Below the pieces are notes generated by a model, which was not told where the DNA came from, did no database searches, and worked only from the letters and a program-made list of their open reading frames with translations. 64,000 nt of DNA from Lachnospiraceae bacterium (GTDB lineage: Bacteria > Bacillota > Clostridia > Lachnospirales > Lachnospiraceae): the NCBI GenBank assembly GCA_017618075.1, contig JAFZUY010000050.1:1-64000 (forward strand), in the 5' to 3' direction. Positions within the stretch are counted from its first letter, which is position 1, and the number at the start of each line of letters is the position of its first letter. The position numbers and the translations under genes were made by a program. Shown piece after piece: positions 52,852 through 61,994 of the stretch.

Positions 52852-54690
52852 ATGGACGAAAAAAAGACTAAAAAGAACAATACCTTCAGACGTACCGCAT
52901 ACGCCTTAAAACTCGTTTGGGAAGCCGACAAACTGCTTCTTGTTTTTTCTATATTCAAAAACTCGATTGAGCAGATATTCTACGTATTTTTCTTCGTATA
53001 TCTGACCAAATTCATATTCAACTGTATCGAGAGAAATATTGAGTACAGCAAGCTTTTCTGGTTCCTTATCATAGCCTGCTTAGGCCATATCTGCGTGCAT
53101 TTCACATGCGGCTGGTACGAGGCGTACAGAAAGGTCAAAACCCCCGAGGTCTACAGATATATATTCCACCGCGTGATGGATTTGTCGGATTCGCTCGAAT
53201 TAAAAGACTACGAAAACCCCGAATTCTATGATAAATACGCCAGAGCCCTCGACCGCGTCGTTGACTCAGCCATCGATCTGGCCATTAAATTCGGCGTTTA
53301 CTTCGGTAATGTGGTCTCCACAATCGCATCGCTTGTAATCATCGTAATGGTTGACCCGGTACTTCTCGTATTTATGATAGTTCCGATGTTTGTGAGCCTC
53401 TACTTTGGCAACAAAAACGGCAAATGCAACTACGAGAGAGAAAATGCCATCACAAGAGATAAAAGAATCGCAGACTACGTAAAACGTGTTTACTACGAGA
53501 AGAAATATGCCGCAGAGGTGCGCCTCTTTGACATCAACTCCATCATGCTTGAAAAGCAGGAAGATGCGGTCGACAGAATGGAAAAAGTTTCGATGAAATA
53601 CCGTATGAAATCGGCTCTCTTTTCTTTTATCATGAAGGGCAGCTATTCGATATTCGCAGGCATCATCGCTTACTTTTATGTTGTTGCAAGAGTTAAATTC
53701 GGACATGCGACCGATATTTCAAGTTACGTTGCAATGATAACCGCAATGTCGTTTTCGACCAACCAGTTAAAACAGGCGGTTGAAAACAGAATATTCTTAA
53801 GCAATGAAAGCCGACTCTTTGCGAACCTCGAGGAGTTCCTTGAACGCCCCATAAAAGAAAAAGAAGAGAAAATTCTCATCGACGAGATTAAAAGCATCGA
53901 ACTTAAGAACGTTTCTTTTACCTATCCCGGTGCAAAGAGCGAGACCTTAAAAGATATAAGTTTCAAATGGAACAAAGGCGACAGACTCGCCATCGTCGGC
54001 TATAACGGTGCGGGCAAAACCACGCTCATAAAGCTTCTGATGGGCCTCTATGAAATTCAGTCCGGCGAAATCCTCGTAAACGGAATCAACATACAGGATA
54101 TCGACGGCAATTCGTACAGAAAAAGATTCGGAACGGTTTTCCAGGATCTGCAGGTATTCGCAATGCCTCTTATAGAAAACGTGCTCATGAGAAGACCTGA
54201 GGGCGAGGAAGACTATAAGACGGCCGAGAAGGCCCTTAAAAACGCTCAGTTTGAAGTAAATCACCCCGGCCTTATAAAAGGTCTGGATACTGTCGTAAGC
54301 CGCGAATTTGACGAAGAGGGCTTCGTTCCTTCGGGCGGTCAGGCACAGAAGATTGCCATCGCCAGAGTCTTCGCAGCGAAGCCCGACATGGTCATCCTCG
54401 ATGAGCCATCCAGCGCTCTCGATCCTCTGGCCGAATACAATATGTACAACAATATGATGAAACTCTCCGAAGGACGAGGTGTGATTTTTATATCGCACAG
54501 ACTCTCCTCCGCGAGAATGGCAGATAAAATCTACTTAATGAAAGACGGCGAAGTCGTTGAAAGCGGAACACATGAAGAGCTGATAGCACTGAATAAGTAC
54601 TATCATGAAATGTTCACGCTCCAGGCCGAAAACTATCAGGAAAGTCTGCCCGAAGAAATGCTGAAAGGAGCTGAGGCGTTTTATGGCTAA
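52852..54690 (+). CDS. ABC exporter half-transporter (membrane + ATPase), subunit 1
   Basis: This 612-aa protein has five to six helices (about residues 25-330) and a C-terminal ATPase. Walker A is GYNGAGKTTLIKLL, the signature PSGGQAQKIAIARV (Pro in place of the usual Leu), Walker B MVILDEPSSALDP with the catalytic Glu, and the H-loop ISHRLSS. It overlaps the next gene by 8 bases, so the two probably form a heterodimer. No peptidase domain or nearby precursor peptide is seen; the substrate is unknown. Confidence 0.92.
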   Translation: MDEKKTKKNNTFRRTAYALKLVWEADKLLLVFSIFKNSIEQIFYVFFFVYLTKFIFNCIERNIEYSKLFWFLIIACLGHICVHFTCGWYEAYRKVKTPEVYRYIFHRVMDLSDSLELKDYENPEFYDKYARALDRVVDSAIDLAIKFGVYFGNVVSTIASLVIIVMVDPVLLVFMIVPMFVSLYFGNKNGKCNYERENAITRDKRIADYVKRVYYEKKYAAEVRLFDINSIMLEKQEDAVDRMEKVSMKYRMKSALFSFIMKGSYSIFAGIIAYFYVVARVKFGHATDISSYVAMITAMSFSTNQLKQAVENRIFLSNESRLFANLEEFLERPIKEKEEKILIDEIKSIELKNVSFTYPGAKSETLKDISFKWNKGDRLAIVGYNGAGKTTLIKLLMGLYEIQSGEILVNGINIQDIDGNSYRKRFGTVFQDLQVFAMPLIENVLMRRPEGEEDYKTAEKALKNAQFEVNHPGLIKGLDTVVSREFDEEGFVPSGGQAQKIAIARVFAAKPDMVILDEPSSALDPLAEYNMYNNMMKLSEGRGVIFISHRLSSARMADKIYLMKDGEVVESGTHEELIALNKYYHEMFTLQAENYQESLPEEMLKGAEAFYG

Positions 54691-56497
54691 AAACAAAGAA
54701 GACAAAATCTCAATCAGACGATTAATCAGCAACACGGCATTTATGATTAAATACGCAGCTAAATACGACAAGCCGTTAATCATCAAGATATTCCTGATGA
54801 ACCTAATATTAAAGGCCGCAATGTCGTTAAACGGCACATTTATCCTAAAGATGATAATCGACGGTCTGACAGGCGAAGCTACTTTCGGCGATATCGCAAT
54901 TATCCTTTTGATATCTCTCGCACTTGTAGTCTGCATCGAATGGATCAATCAGATTCTCGAAGAATGGACCAAAGCGAAAATCATCAAGCTCGACGGCAAA
55001 ATCCAGAGAGATCTCGTCGAGAAAAACAGCAAGATGGATTTGATATATTACGATAATCCGGACTACTATGATACCTACGTTTTCGTCGCAAACAACGCGG
55101 ACCATATGATAGAAGGCGCCGTTGTAATATCAAGTAAGATATTCGGCGGAATTGTGGCACTGCTTGTTGCTGCAGCATTAATCCTTACCATCAATCCGTT
55201 CCTTGCGGTATTCCCCATCGTAGGCTTTGTAGTCAATCTCATCACGAGATTTAAGATGGAGGAAATCGAATACACCTGGTGGCTTGAATTTAAAAAGCAT
55301 TTAAGAAAAGCCGATTATTCAAAGCGTGTGTTCTATCAGCCCGAGTATGCAAAGGAATGCAAGTTAACCAACGTAAAAGAACCATTAAGACTCCAGTTTG
55401 ACGAGGCACTCGATGCCGCTTCCGCAGCAGGCAGAAAATACACTCCTCTTCTTACATGGATATCTCTTTTAAACTGGATAACGGTATTTACGGTACTCTC
55501 GTTCTTCGCGGTACCCGCATACCTTGGATACCTTGCGCTCGTGCTTCGTAAAATCGCACTCGGCGAAGTTGCATCGGCCAACAACGCGGCAAACTACGTA
55601 AGAGGAAACTTAAACGAAATCAATTACTGTCTCGTTGATTTTCAGATTATCGGACAGTATGCGGAGAAGTTCAGAAAACTCCTTGATTATGAGCCCGTGA
55701 TTGAAGTGGCGGATGGTCTGACACCGGATAAAGGCGCAGGCTCGCTTGAACTTTCGAATGTAAGCTTCCGCTATCCGAACACTGAAAAAGACACCCTAAA
55801 AGATATATCCATCGAAATAAAGCCCGGCGAAAAGATTGCCATCGTAGGCGAAAACGGCGCAGGCAAAACAACCTTCGTAAAACTTTTGATGCGTCTCTAC
55901 GATGTAACGGACGGAAGCATTAAATATAACGGTCACGATATCAGAGAATACAAAACAAAAGAGTATCGTAAAAAGATAAGTGCGGTATTCCAGGACTACA
56001 ATATTTACGCAACAACACTCGCTGAAAACGTGCTCTTAAGGACATACAAGAAAGAAGATGAAAAGGACGTAATCGCAGCACTTAAGAAAGCGGACTTTTC
56101 AAAGAAACTTTCAAAGCTTCCCGACGGTATATTTACAAATCTAACGAGGGAATTTTCCGAGGACGGTGTCAATCTCTCAGGCGGTGAAAGCCAGAAGATT
56201 GCAATCTCAAGAGTATTCTTAAACGACGAGGACCGTGCGATTTCAATCCTTGACGAACCGTCATCCGCACTTGATCCCGTATCGGAATACAAGCTTAACA
56301 AAAACCTGATTGACCACGCACAAAACGATACGGTTATCTTTATCTCTCATCGTCTTTCAACCACCAGGATGGCCGATCGAATTTATCTCTTTGAGAATGG
56401 CTCGATCATCGAGCAGGGCAGCCACGAAGAACTGATGGCACATAACGGACGATACCGTGAAATGTTCGACAGACAGGCGAAGAATTATATCTCATAA
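54683..56497 (+). CDS. ABC exporter half-transporter, subunit 2
   Basis: This 604-aa partner has the same layout: membrane domain to about residue 330, then Walker A GENGAGKTTFVKLL, canonical signature LSGGESQKIAISRV, Walker B SILDEPSSALDP and H-loop ISHRLSTTRMAD. Both catalytic sites therefore look competent, unlike many heterodimeric exporters with one dead site. AAAGGAG precedes its ATG inside the end of subunit 1. A bidirectional hairpin follows. Confidence 0.92.
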   Translation: MAKNKEDKISIRRLISNTAFMIKYAAKYDKPLIIKIFLMNLILKAAMSLNGTFILKMIIDGLTGEATFGDIAIILLISLALVVCIEWINQILEEWTKAKIIKLDGKIQRDLVEKNSKMDLIYYDNPDYYDTYVFVANNADHMIEGAVVISSKIFGGIVALLVAAALILTINPFLAVFPIVGFVVNLITRFKMEEIEYTWWLEFKKHLRKADYSKRVFYQPEYAKECKLTNVKEPLRLQFDEALDAASAAGRKYTPLLTWISLLNWITVFTVLSFFAVPAYLGYLALVLRKIALGEVASANNAANYVRGNLNEINYCLVDFQIIGQYAEKFRKLLDYEPVIEVADGLTPDKGAGSLELSNVSFRYPNTEKDTLKDISIEIKPGEKIAIVGENGAGKTTFVKLLMRLYDVTDGSIKYNGHDIREYKTKEYRKKISAVFQDYNIYATTLAENVLLRTYKKEDEKDVIAALKKADFSKKLSKLPDGIFTNLTREFSEDGVNLSGGESQKIAISRVFLNDEDRAISILDEPSSALDPVSEYKLNKNLIDHAQNDTVIFISHRLSTTRMADRIYLFENGSIIEQGSHEELMAHNGRYREMFDRQAKNYIS

Positions 56498-56540
56498 AAA
56501 AAGAAAAGTGCCTGGCACGCTACACATGCCAGGCACCTAT
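56495..56540. terminator. Terminator between the ABC operon and the LRR lipoprotein gene
   Basis: A 10-bp perfect stem GTGCCTGGCA/TGCCAGGCAC (56508-56517 with 56527-56536). The U-run is strong on the minus strand (from the A-rich left flank, 56496-56507) and weak on the plus strand (TATTTT), so it mainly serves the LRR gene. Confidence 0.8.
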
Positions 56541-56546
56541 TTTAAA

Positions 56547-57788
56547 TTAATAGATCAGTTTGCAGTTAAGAGGAACCTGAATCTGGCCTTCATGACCTTC
56601 AACGCCGTCCCAAGCCTGTCTGTCACTGATAGTATTCTTTTCGCCGTTCTCAACAACGTCAATTAACATCGGACAATTGCTGATATCAAGCTCTTTAAGC
56701 TTCAAAAACTGAATATCAAGATACTGTAATTCAGGATTGTTGCTAAAATCAAGTTCTGTGATTTCTCCGCCCTGACAGGAGAAGAGATTAAGTTTAGGAT
56801 TAGCGCTTACGTCTATTGTCTTGATTGGAGCGTCGTCTATAATCAAACGATCCAGATTTGGATTGTGGCTTAAATCAAGTGTTTTAATATTTGACCATCC
56901 GCAGGTCAAACCCTTAAGATTTTCATTTGCGCTTACATCTATTGATTCCATAGGGGTATGATCAATTCCCAAATCTTCCAGATTAATGTTTTTGCTTACA
57001 TCAAGTTCGGTAATATCATTTCCACGAAGATAAGCAATTCTAAGATTAGGATTGTTGCTTAAATCAATTTCGGTAAGCAGGTTGTTTCCGCAATGAAGAT
57101 AATCCAGACTTTCCAATGAACTTAAATCCAGTTCTTCTATCGAACATGTAAAGCAGTTAAAAATTGCCAGATTAGGATTATCAAGCTTTATTGACTTTAA
57201 CTCCTTATTATAATCACATGACACTTTTGCAAGTGAGGGGCATACCGACAAATCCAATTCTTTCAGATTGTTGTTTGATATATGAAAGTTTACAAGTTTT
57301 TCGTTTTTGCTTAAATCTACTTCTTCGATGGCATTGCTCGTGGCATAAATTTCCAACAGATTAGGTAAATATTCTATTCCTTCAAGAGACTTGCAGTCAG
57401 CATCCGAAGGCTCTGCTCCGTATCCTCTTGAACCGTGTACATCGAGGATTTCCGCATATCCGATTTCTTCAGAAGAAAGAACTCCGTCCTCATCATCATC
57501 GAAGCAATCAGCGACAGCTGTTCTTAATACTTCATCAGGGAAATGTTCTTCATCAATTGCAATCGGTTCAAAATCAAACTCTTCGTCTTCATCTTCGTCC
57601 ACAACCACTATAATGGGCTGTTCTTTTACTTCCTCTTCTTCCTCATCATCTACACCTGTAGGAAGGGGTGGCGTTTCAATGATCTGAGTTGTTACTTCTT
57701 CTTTTGTTACAGTACTCACAGGCGAAGCACATCCTGCAAGACTTAATCCGACAATTCCGATTAAAGAAATGTACAAGCTTTTTTTCAT
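56547..57788 (-). CDS. Leucine-rich-repeat lipoprotein with EF-hand-like loop
   Basis: This 413-aa protein has a lipoprotein signal ending in LSLAGC (cleavage before C20), then an acidic linker rich in E, D and V (residues 35-75). An EF-hand/dockerin-like calcium loop DDDEDGVLSSEE follows at about residue 97. About ten leucine-rich repeats of 21-22 residues come next (pattern LDLSxNPxLxxL). It would sit on the outer face of the membrane and bind proteins or carbohydrate. The linker resembles that of the lipoprotein at 46178. AGGAGG precedes the ATG. Partner unknown. Confidence 0.9.
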   Translation of the reverse strand: MKKSLYISLIGIVGLSLAGCASPVSTVTKEEVTTQIIETPPLPTGVDDEEEEEVKEQPIIVVVDEDEDEEFDFEPIAIDEEHFPDEVLRTAVADCFDDDEDGVLSSEEIGYAEILDVHGSRGYGAEPSDADCKSLEGIEYLPNLLEIYATSNAIEEVDLSKNEKLVNFHISNNNLKELDLSVCPSLAKVSCDYNKELKSIKLDNPNLAIFNCFTCSIEELDLSSLESLDYLHCGNNLLTEIDLSNNPNLRIAYLRGNDITELDVSKNINLEDLGIDHTPMESIDVSANENLKGLTCGWSNIKTLDLSHNPNLDRLIIDDAPIKTIDVSANPKLNLFSCQGGEITELDFSNNPELQYLDIQFLKLKELDISNCPMLIDVVENGEKNTISDRQAWDGVEGHEGQIQVPLNCKLIY

Positions 57789-57801
57789 TTTTTCATCCTC
57801 C

Positions 57802-57851
57802 TAAAAAACATCCTTTTTACACAGCATGAATGGATTCGTAAAAAACATCCT
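57802..57851 (-). repeat. Two 13-bp direct repeats in the LRR gene leader
   Basis: AGGATGTTTTTTA occurs at 57802-57814 and 57839-57851 (minus strand), 37 bases apart. The proximal copy runs into the ribosome site; the distal one lies near the predicted start of transcription. Confidence 0.6.
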
Positions 57852-57855
57852 ATCC

Positions 57856-57884
57856 ATGATACTATGATAAAGTTTATTTTCTAA
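57856..57884 (-). promoter_or_regulatory. Candidate promoter for the LRR lipoprotein
   Basis: On the minus strand TTAGAA (57879-57884), 17 bases, TATCAT (57856-57861). The -35 is weak. Confidence 0.4.
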
Positions 57885-57949
57885 GGAAAAAATATCTTTA
57901 GTCTCGAATTACGCGCACTTTATTGCACTACTACAGCAAATTATGATTT

Positions 57950-60037
57950 TTAATTTTCTGCAGGCTTCGGAAGTGCTTCTTCCGTAGCCTTGTACAGATA
58001 TTCTACCAGTCTGCCGTCGATGTTGCCGTCTTTTACCATACCACGCATGATGTCGAAAGCCTTTTCACGCGGAATCGGTCTTTTATAAGGTCTGTCGTCT
58101 GCTACGAGCGCATCGTAAATATCCGCAACGGCGATGATTCTCGCATCGGTATTTAAATCGTCTGCGGTAAGACCGTTAGGATAGCCCTTACCGTTTAAGC
58201 ATTCATGGTGCTTTACAGCGAGAACCGGCGAGTCTGCAAAGTATTTGTTAAAGTGAACCTTGCTTAAGATACGGCCGGTAATCTCTACGTGGCTTTGCAT
58301 TATTTTACGTTCTTCATTGGTGAGCGTTCCTTTTACGATGCTTAAGCATTCTTTTTCCTCGTCAGTAAAGAACGGTTCTTTGTTGCCCTCAGAGTCCTCG
58401 TATTCGTACTCCAATACATTCTTTAACTCAGCACGCAATTCATCGTTTACAAAGCCCATTCCGTTGATCTTATTGATAAGCTCTACGGCTCCTTTGGTCT
58501 TGTCTTCAAATTCGTTATATGTTTCTTCGGATATCCTGCCTTCAAGCTGTTCTATTTTCTTTTTAAGTCTGAAGGTATTTAATCTGTCTTCGATGACCTT
58601 TTCTCGGCCTGCGAGTCTGGTCTCTTTGTTCATGACTTCAAGCGGAATCGCAAGTTTACCGATATCGTGTAAAAGAGCGCCCATGACAAGCTGTTCCTTA
58701 CGCTGAGTGGAGAAGACTTCTTCTTCCTCGCCCGCTTCGTGAAGCTTATTAATATAGTCTGCAATCATACCCGAGTACTTTGCGACATTTCTTGTATGTG
58801 AAGCATTGTAAGGGGTTCTTTCGTCGATTGCAGCAGCCATGGCCTCGGTGAAGGACCACATCTGCTCTTTGATTTCTTCCTGATATCTTAAATTCTCGAG
58901 GAGTTCGAGAATGTATTTTTCGAATATAAAATAAAGGTCTGCCAGAGCAAGCGCAACGAAAAGATAAATGCACGGAATACATATTCCGTTGCCGGATAAA
59001 ATTCTTCCGACCAGTGCATAAGTGAGCGCTATAACAAACGAAACGGGAATAGTGATATAAAGTACTTTCTTTCTGAAGAAAAGTATGAACAATACGAAGA
59101 TAAGCGAAGTAATGGCAGCCATCAGATATTTGTTTGCCAAAAGCATTGTTCTGCCATTCATATAGGCCTGAACAATATTCGCATGAATTTCACATCCGTA
59201 CATAACCGTATCACGGTCGGATGTGGCCTGATAAGAATCCTGAGTACCGGGAGCATAAGCACCGACGATAACTATCGCATCCTTAAAAAGTTTGGGATCA
59301 ACAGTATCACCGTCCAAAACTCTCTCAAACGAGGCCTGGGAATACTCTCCCGCGGTACCTGCATACATAAACTGGAAGCGGCCGTTGGTATCAGGTGTAA
59401 CTACAGTACCGCCGGTTACTTCCATATATTTTTTGTAAATGCTGTATGCAAAACTGTCCTGGGTTTTTCCTGCTTTATCCTGTAATGCAGAAGGCACGTT
59501 TATAGTGTTTGTCGCATAACGAACGTATCCGTCCGGAGCAATATCCGGATTTGTAAAACCGCTGATTGTGACTACCCTTAATTCTTCAAAGGGCATTTCA
59601 ATATCATAAATATGATTTTTGTTAAAGAATTTTTTACCGTTTTCTTCTTCGGTTTCTCCTCGGCGAACAATATTGGTTGCAACGACGATATTTCTTCCCC
59701 TGCAGGCTTCAACAAGCTTAGCATCTGCCTCTTCATCAAAATGATCCACGAACATAATATCGAGAGCAACTACCGCGGGAGAATTGTTCTCGTCCGAGTA
59801 AAGCTTGTTGATTAAATCCGCGGTCTTATCCCTGGACCACAGAGTAAGATTGCCGTATTTGGAAAGCGTTTCTTCGTCGATACCGATTACAACTATATTC
59901 TGTTCAGGGCCATCATAATGAGCATAAAGATGGTCCGTAACAAACATATCAGCCGTATAAAGAATATCCTTGCCTGTTGCGACAAAAATCAAAGCAACCG
60001 CAATTGCAATCCATAAAAGAAAACGGTATTTTTTCAT
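57950..60037 (-). CDS. CHASE2 sensor - HD-GYP phosphodiesterase with interrupted catalytic domain
   Basis: This 695-aa protein has an N-terminal helix, an extracellular CHASE2 domain (about residues 30-300, with IVVIGIDEETLSKYG and ALDIMFVDHF) and three further helices (305-375). A cytoplasmic HD-GYP domain follows. HD is at 457-458 (GALLHDIGK) and GYP at 618-620 (HHECLNGKGYP). The distance between them is 160 residues, about 100 more than in the HD-GYP protein at 43614, because of a Lys/Glu-rich insertion at about 475-575. The later metal-site motif ARIIAVADIYDAL is intact. A c-di-GMP phosphodiesterase role is probable. Confidence 0.88.
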   Translation of the reverse strand: MKKYRFLLWIAIAVALIFVATGKDILYTADMFVTDHLYAHYDGPEQNIVVIGIDEETLSKYGNLTLWSRDKTADLINKLYSDENNSPAVVALDIMFVDHFDEEADAKLVEACRGRNIVVATNIVRRGETEEENGKKFFNKNHIYDIEMPFEELRVVTISGFTNPDIAPDGYVRYATNTINVPSALQDKAGKTQDSFAYSIYKKYMEVTGGTVVTPDTNGRFQFMYAGTAGEYSQASFERVLDGDTVDPKLFKDAIVIVGAYAPGTQDSYQATSDRDTVMYGCEIHANIVQAYMNGRTMLLANKYLMAAITSLIFVLFILFFRKKVLYITIPVSFVIALTYALVGRILSGNGICIPCIYLFVALALADLYFIFEKYILELLENLRYQEEIKEQMWSFTEAMAAAIDERTPYNASHTRNVAKYSGMIADYINKLHEAGEEEEVFSTQRKEQLVMGALLHDIGKLAIPLEVMNKETRLAGREKVIEDRLNTFRLKKKIEQLEGRISEETYNEFEDKTKGAVELINKINGMGFVNDELRAELKNVLEYEYEDSEGNKEPFFTDEEKECLSIVKGTLTNEERKIMQSHVEITGRILSKVHFNKYFADSPVLAVKHHECLNGKGYPNGLTADDLNTDARIIAVADIYDALVADDRPYKRPIPREKAFDIMRGMVKDGNIDGRLVEYLYKATEEALPKPAEN

Positions 60038-60081
60038 TCCTTGAATCCCCTAAAAATTTACCCCTAAATCTCTAAAAAGAA

Positions 60082-60375
60082 CTATCCCTGAAGTCCGTTG
60101 GACTGCCTGATCATATCTTCAACAACGATGTCGTAAATCTCACCGACTGTGTTGCAATATTCAAGAACTTTCCAGGGCTCGTTGGTGTGAAAATGAATCT
60201 TGATAAGATCCTCGTCACCTGCGGCAATAAGAGAATTGCCTTCGAAATGTGATGTGATGTAATCCGAAATTTCATCCTCATCGAGATCTTTGTCTCTTCT
60301 GTCGATCAAGAGCTGAGTATCATAACGATACGCGAACTGATCGTCTTCAGCATCAATGCTTTGAATGGGTTCCAT
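60082..60375 (-). CDS. Small FakA/Dak (YloV) C-terminal-domain-like protein
   Basis: This 97-aa protein resembles only the C-terminal end of FakA/YloV-type dihydroxyacetone-kinase-like proteins. The matching part is SLIAAGDEDLIKIHFHTNEP followed by KVLEYCNTVGEIYDIVVEDM. The kinase (DhaL-like) part is absent. AGGAGG lies nine bases before the ATG, so it is a real short gene and not a chance remnant. It follows the Enzyme I gene by 21 bases. It may bind a DegV/FakB-type or PTS partner; this is inference. Confidence 0.8.
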   Translation of the reverse strand: MEPIQSIDAEDDQFAYRYDTQLLIDRRDKDLDEDEISDYITSHFEGNSLIAAGDEDLIKIHFHTNEPWKVLEYCNTVGEIYDIVVEDMIRQSNGLQG

Positions 60376-60396
60376 ATATGAATTCCTCCTAAAAAA

Positions 60397-61947
60397 TTAT
60401 TTACACTTTATTTTTTCAAGCACCGGAATCGACACTGAAACATAGTCAAATCCGATACCTTTTAAATTGCTCATAAAAGATATATCCGACGCAAGTTCTC
60501 CGCAAATACCAACTGTAATTCCCGCATTGTGTGCGGCTTTTACAGTCTTTTCAATAAGTGCTAAAACCTTCGGATCTTTCTGGTTGTAATTCTTCTCTTC
60601 CGCACTGCTTAATCTGTCTACATTAAGCGCATACTGCGTTAAATCATTGCTTCCGACGGAGAAGAAATCAAACTCTTTTGCAAGTGCTTTTGCAATCTCT
60701 ACTGCTTCGGGAGTTTCTATCATTGCACCGATTTTAATTGATTCGTTAAAGGTGATGTTTTTGTTTCTTAATTCAGCCTTAACTTCATCAAGAATTTGCT
60801 TGGTTGCTATGACTTCATCCATCGAAGAAATCATCGGAAACATTACCAAAATATTGCCAAACGAGGATGCACGAAGAAGTGCTTTAAGCTGCGTTTTAAA
60901 AATCTCAGGCATTGAAAGACAAAGCTTAATTCCGCGAAGGGTTTTATCCTTTAAGTTAAGATATGCAGGAGTTTTGTCATCGCCCAAATCAATGGTTCTT
61001 AAAACTATATCTTTACCTGCTGCATTTATTGCGGCCTGTTTGTAAATCTCAAACTGTTCTTCTTCTGTGGGGAAATAATCATTCTCCAAGAAGAACATTT
61101 CTGTTCTGAATAAACCAATTCCATCCGCACCAAATTTAATGGCATCATCAACATCTTTAGCGCTTGTTACATTGGCATAAACCGTAATGCCGTCAGCACT
61201 GTGCACATATACCTCTTTCTCACTTTTCTTCTCTTGTACGATTTCTTCCGAAGGCTCGATGTAAATCTTTCCTTCAAAACCGTCGATGAGAATCTTCTTT
61301 CCTGCGAGTGAAGAGATGTCTTTTAAATCATTCACAATTATTGCAGGGATTCCAAGCGATCTCGCAACTATCGATGCGTGTGAGTGTAATGTATTCTTCG
61401 TAGAGATAAGGCCTGCGATGTTTTCTTTGCCGCGCTTTATAATCTCTGTAACGGACATATATTCCGAAACAAGGATTACCGCTTCTTTCGTATCGGTCTT
61501 TTCTGCAGGTGAATTATTCGCAGAGGAAATCTCTTTTAGGGTTTCTCTTATTCTGTCCGATAAATCGTACACATCGCTGACGCGACCTTTTATGTAAGCA
61601 TCACCGCTTTTTTTGAGTACTGATGCAAAATGTTCCGATGCTTTTTTTACAGCACATTCTGCGCTTGTTTTTTCCACGTTGATGATGTTTAAAACAAGCG
61701 AATCAAATTCCTCGTCTTCGAGGATTAAAATATAAGATTTTATGATGTCGTATACGTCACTGTCAAAGTCTGTCGCGCAAAGAGAAACCAAATCGTTTTT
61801 AACGTTTTCTTTGGCTTTAAAATAACGCTCTTTTTGCGTATACGCATCCTGCGTACCGTCGGTCTGATTACATCTTACAAATGATGAAATCGATGCACGT
61901 CCGACAGCTGTTCCCGGATAAATTGTTTTCCCCTCAAACACATTCAT
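60397..61947 (-). CDS. Phosphoenolpyruvate-protein phosphotransferase (Enzyme I family)
   Basis: Enzyme I takes phosphate from PEP and passes it to HPr. The phospho-histidine is H190 in TLHSHASIVARS. The PEP-binding motifs are GIGLFRTEMFF, LRTIDLGDDK, MIETPEAVEIA, VGSNDLTQYALNVDR and the C482 loop GICGELASD. At 516 aa it is about 55 residues shorter than typical PtsI, mostly in the N-terminal HPr-binding helices. It may be the cell's PtsI or a second, specialised Enzyme I. It is not next to ptsH but to a Dak-like small protein, recalling PEP-dependent dihydroxyacetone kinase systems. Confidence 0.9.
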   Translation of the reverse strand: MNVFEGKTIYPGTAVGRASISSFVRCNQTDGTQDAYTQKERYFKAKENVKNDLVSLCATDFDSDVYDIIKSYILILEDEEFDSLVLNIINVEKTSAECAVKKASEHFASVLKKSGDAYIKGRVSDVYDLSDRIRETLKEISSANNSPAEKTDTKEAVILVSEYMSVTEIIKRGKENIAGLISTKNTLHSHASIVARSLGIPAIIVNDLKDISSLAGKKILIDGFEGKIYIEPSEEIVQEKKSEKEVYVHSADGITVYANVTSAKDVDDAIKFGADGIGLFRTEMFFLENDYFPTEEEQFEIYKQAAINAAGKDIVLRTIDLGDDKTPAYLNLKDKTLRGIKLCLSMPEIFKTQLKALLRASSFGNILVMFPMISSMDEVIATKQILDEVKAELRNKNITFNESIKIGAMIETPEAVEIAKALAKEFDFFSVGSNDLTQYALNVDRLSSAEEKNYNQKDPKVLALIEKTVKAAHNAGITVGICGELASDISFMSNLKGIGFDYVSVSIPVLEKIKCK

Positions 61948-61994
61948 AACAGCCTCACTAATCAGTCAAAAATTCTAAGTCCTGTGCTACAATG

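Noticed and set aside
53947-54498. 183-aa open frame on the minus strand
   Set aside because: Antisense to the ABC ATPase region; composition typical of a shadow frame.
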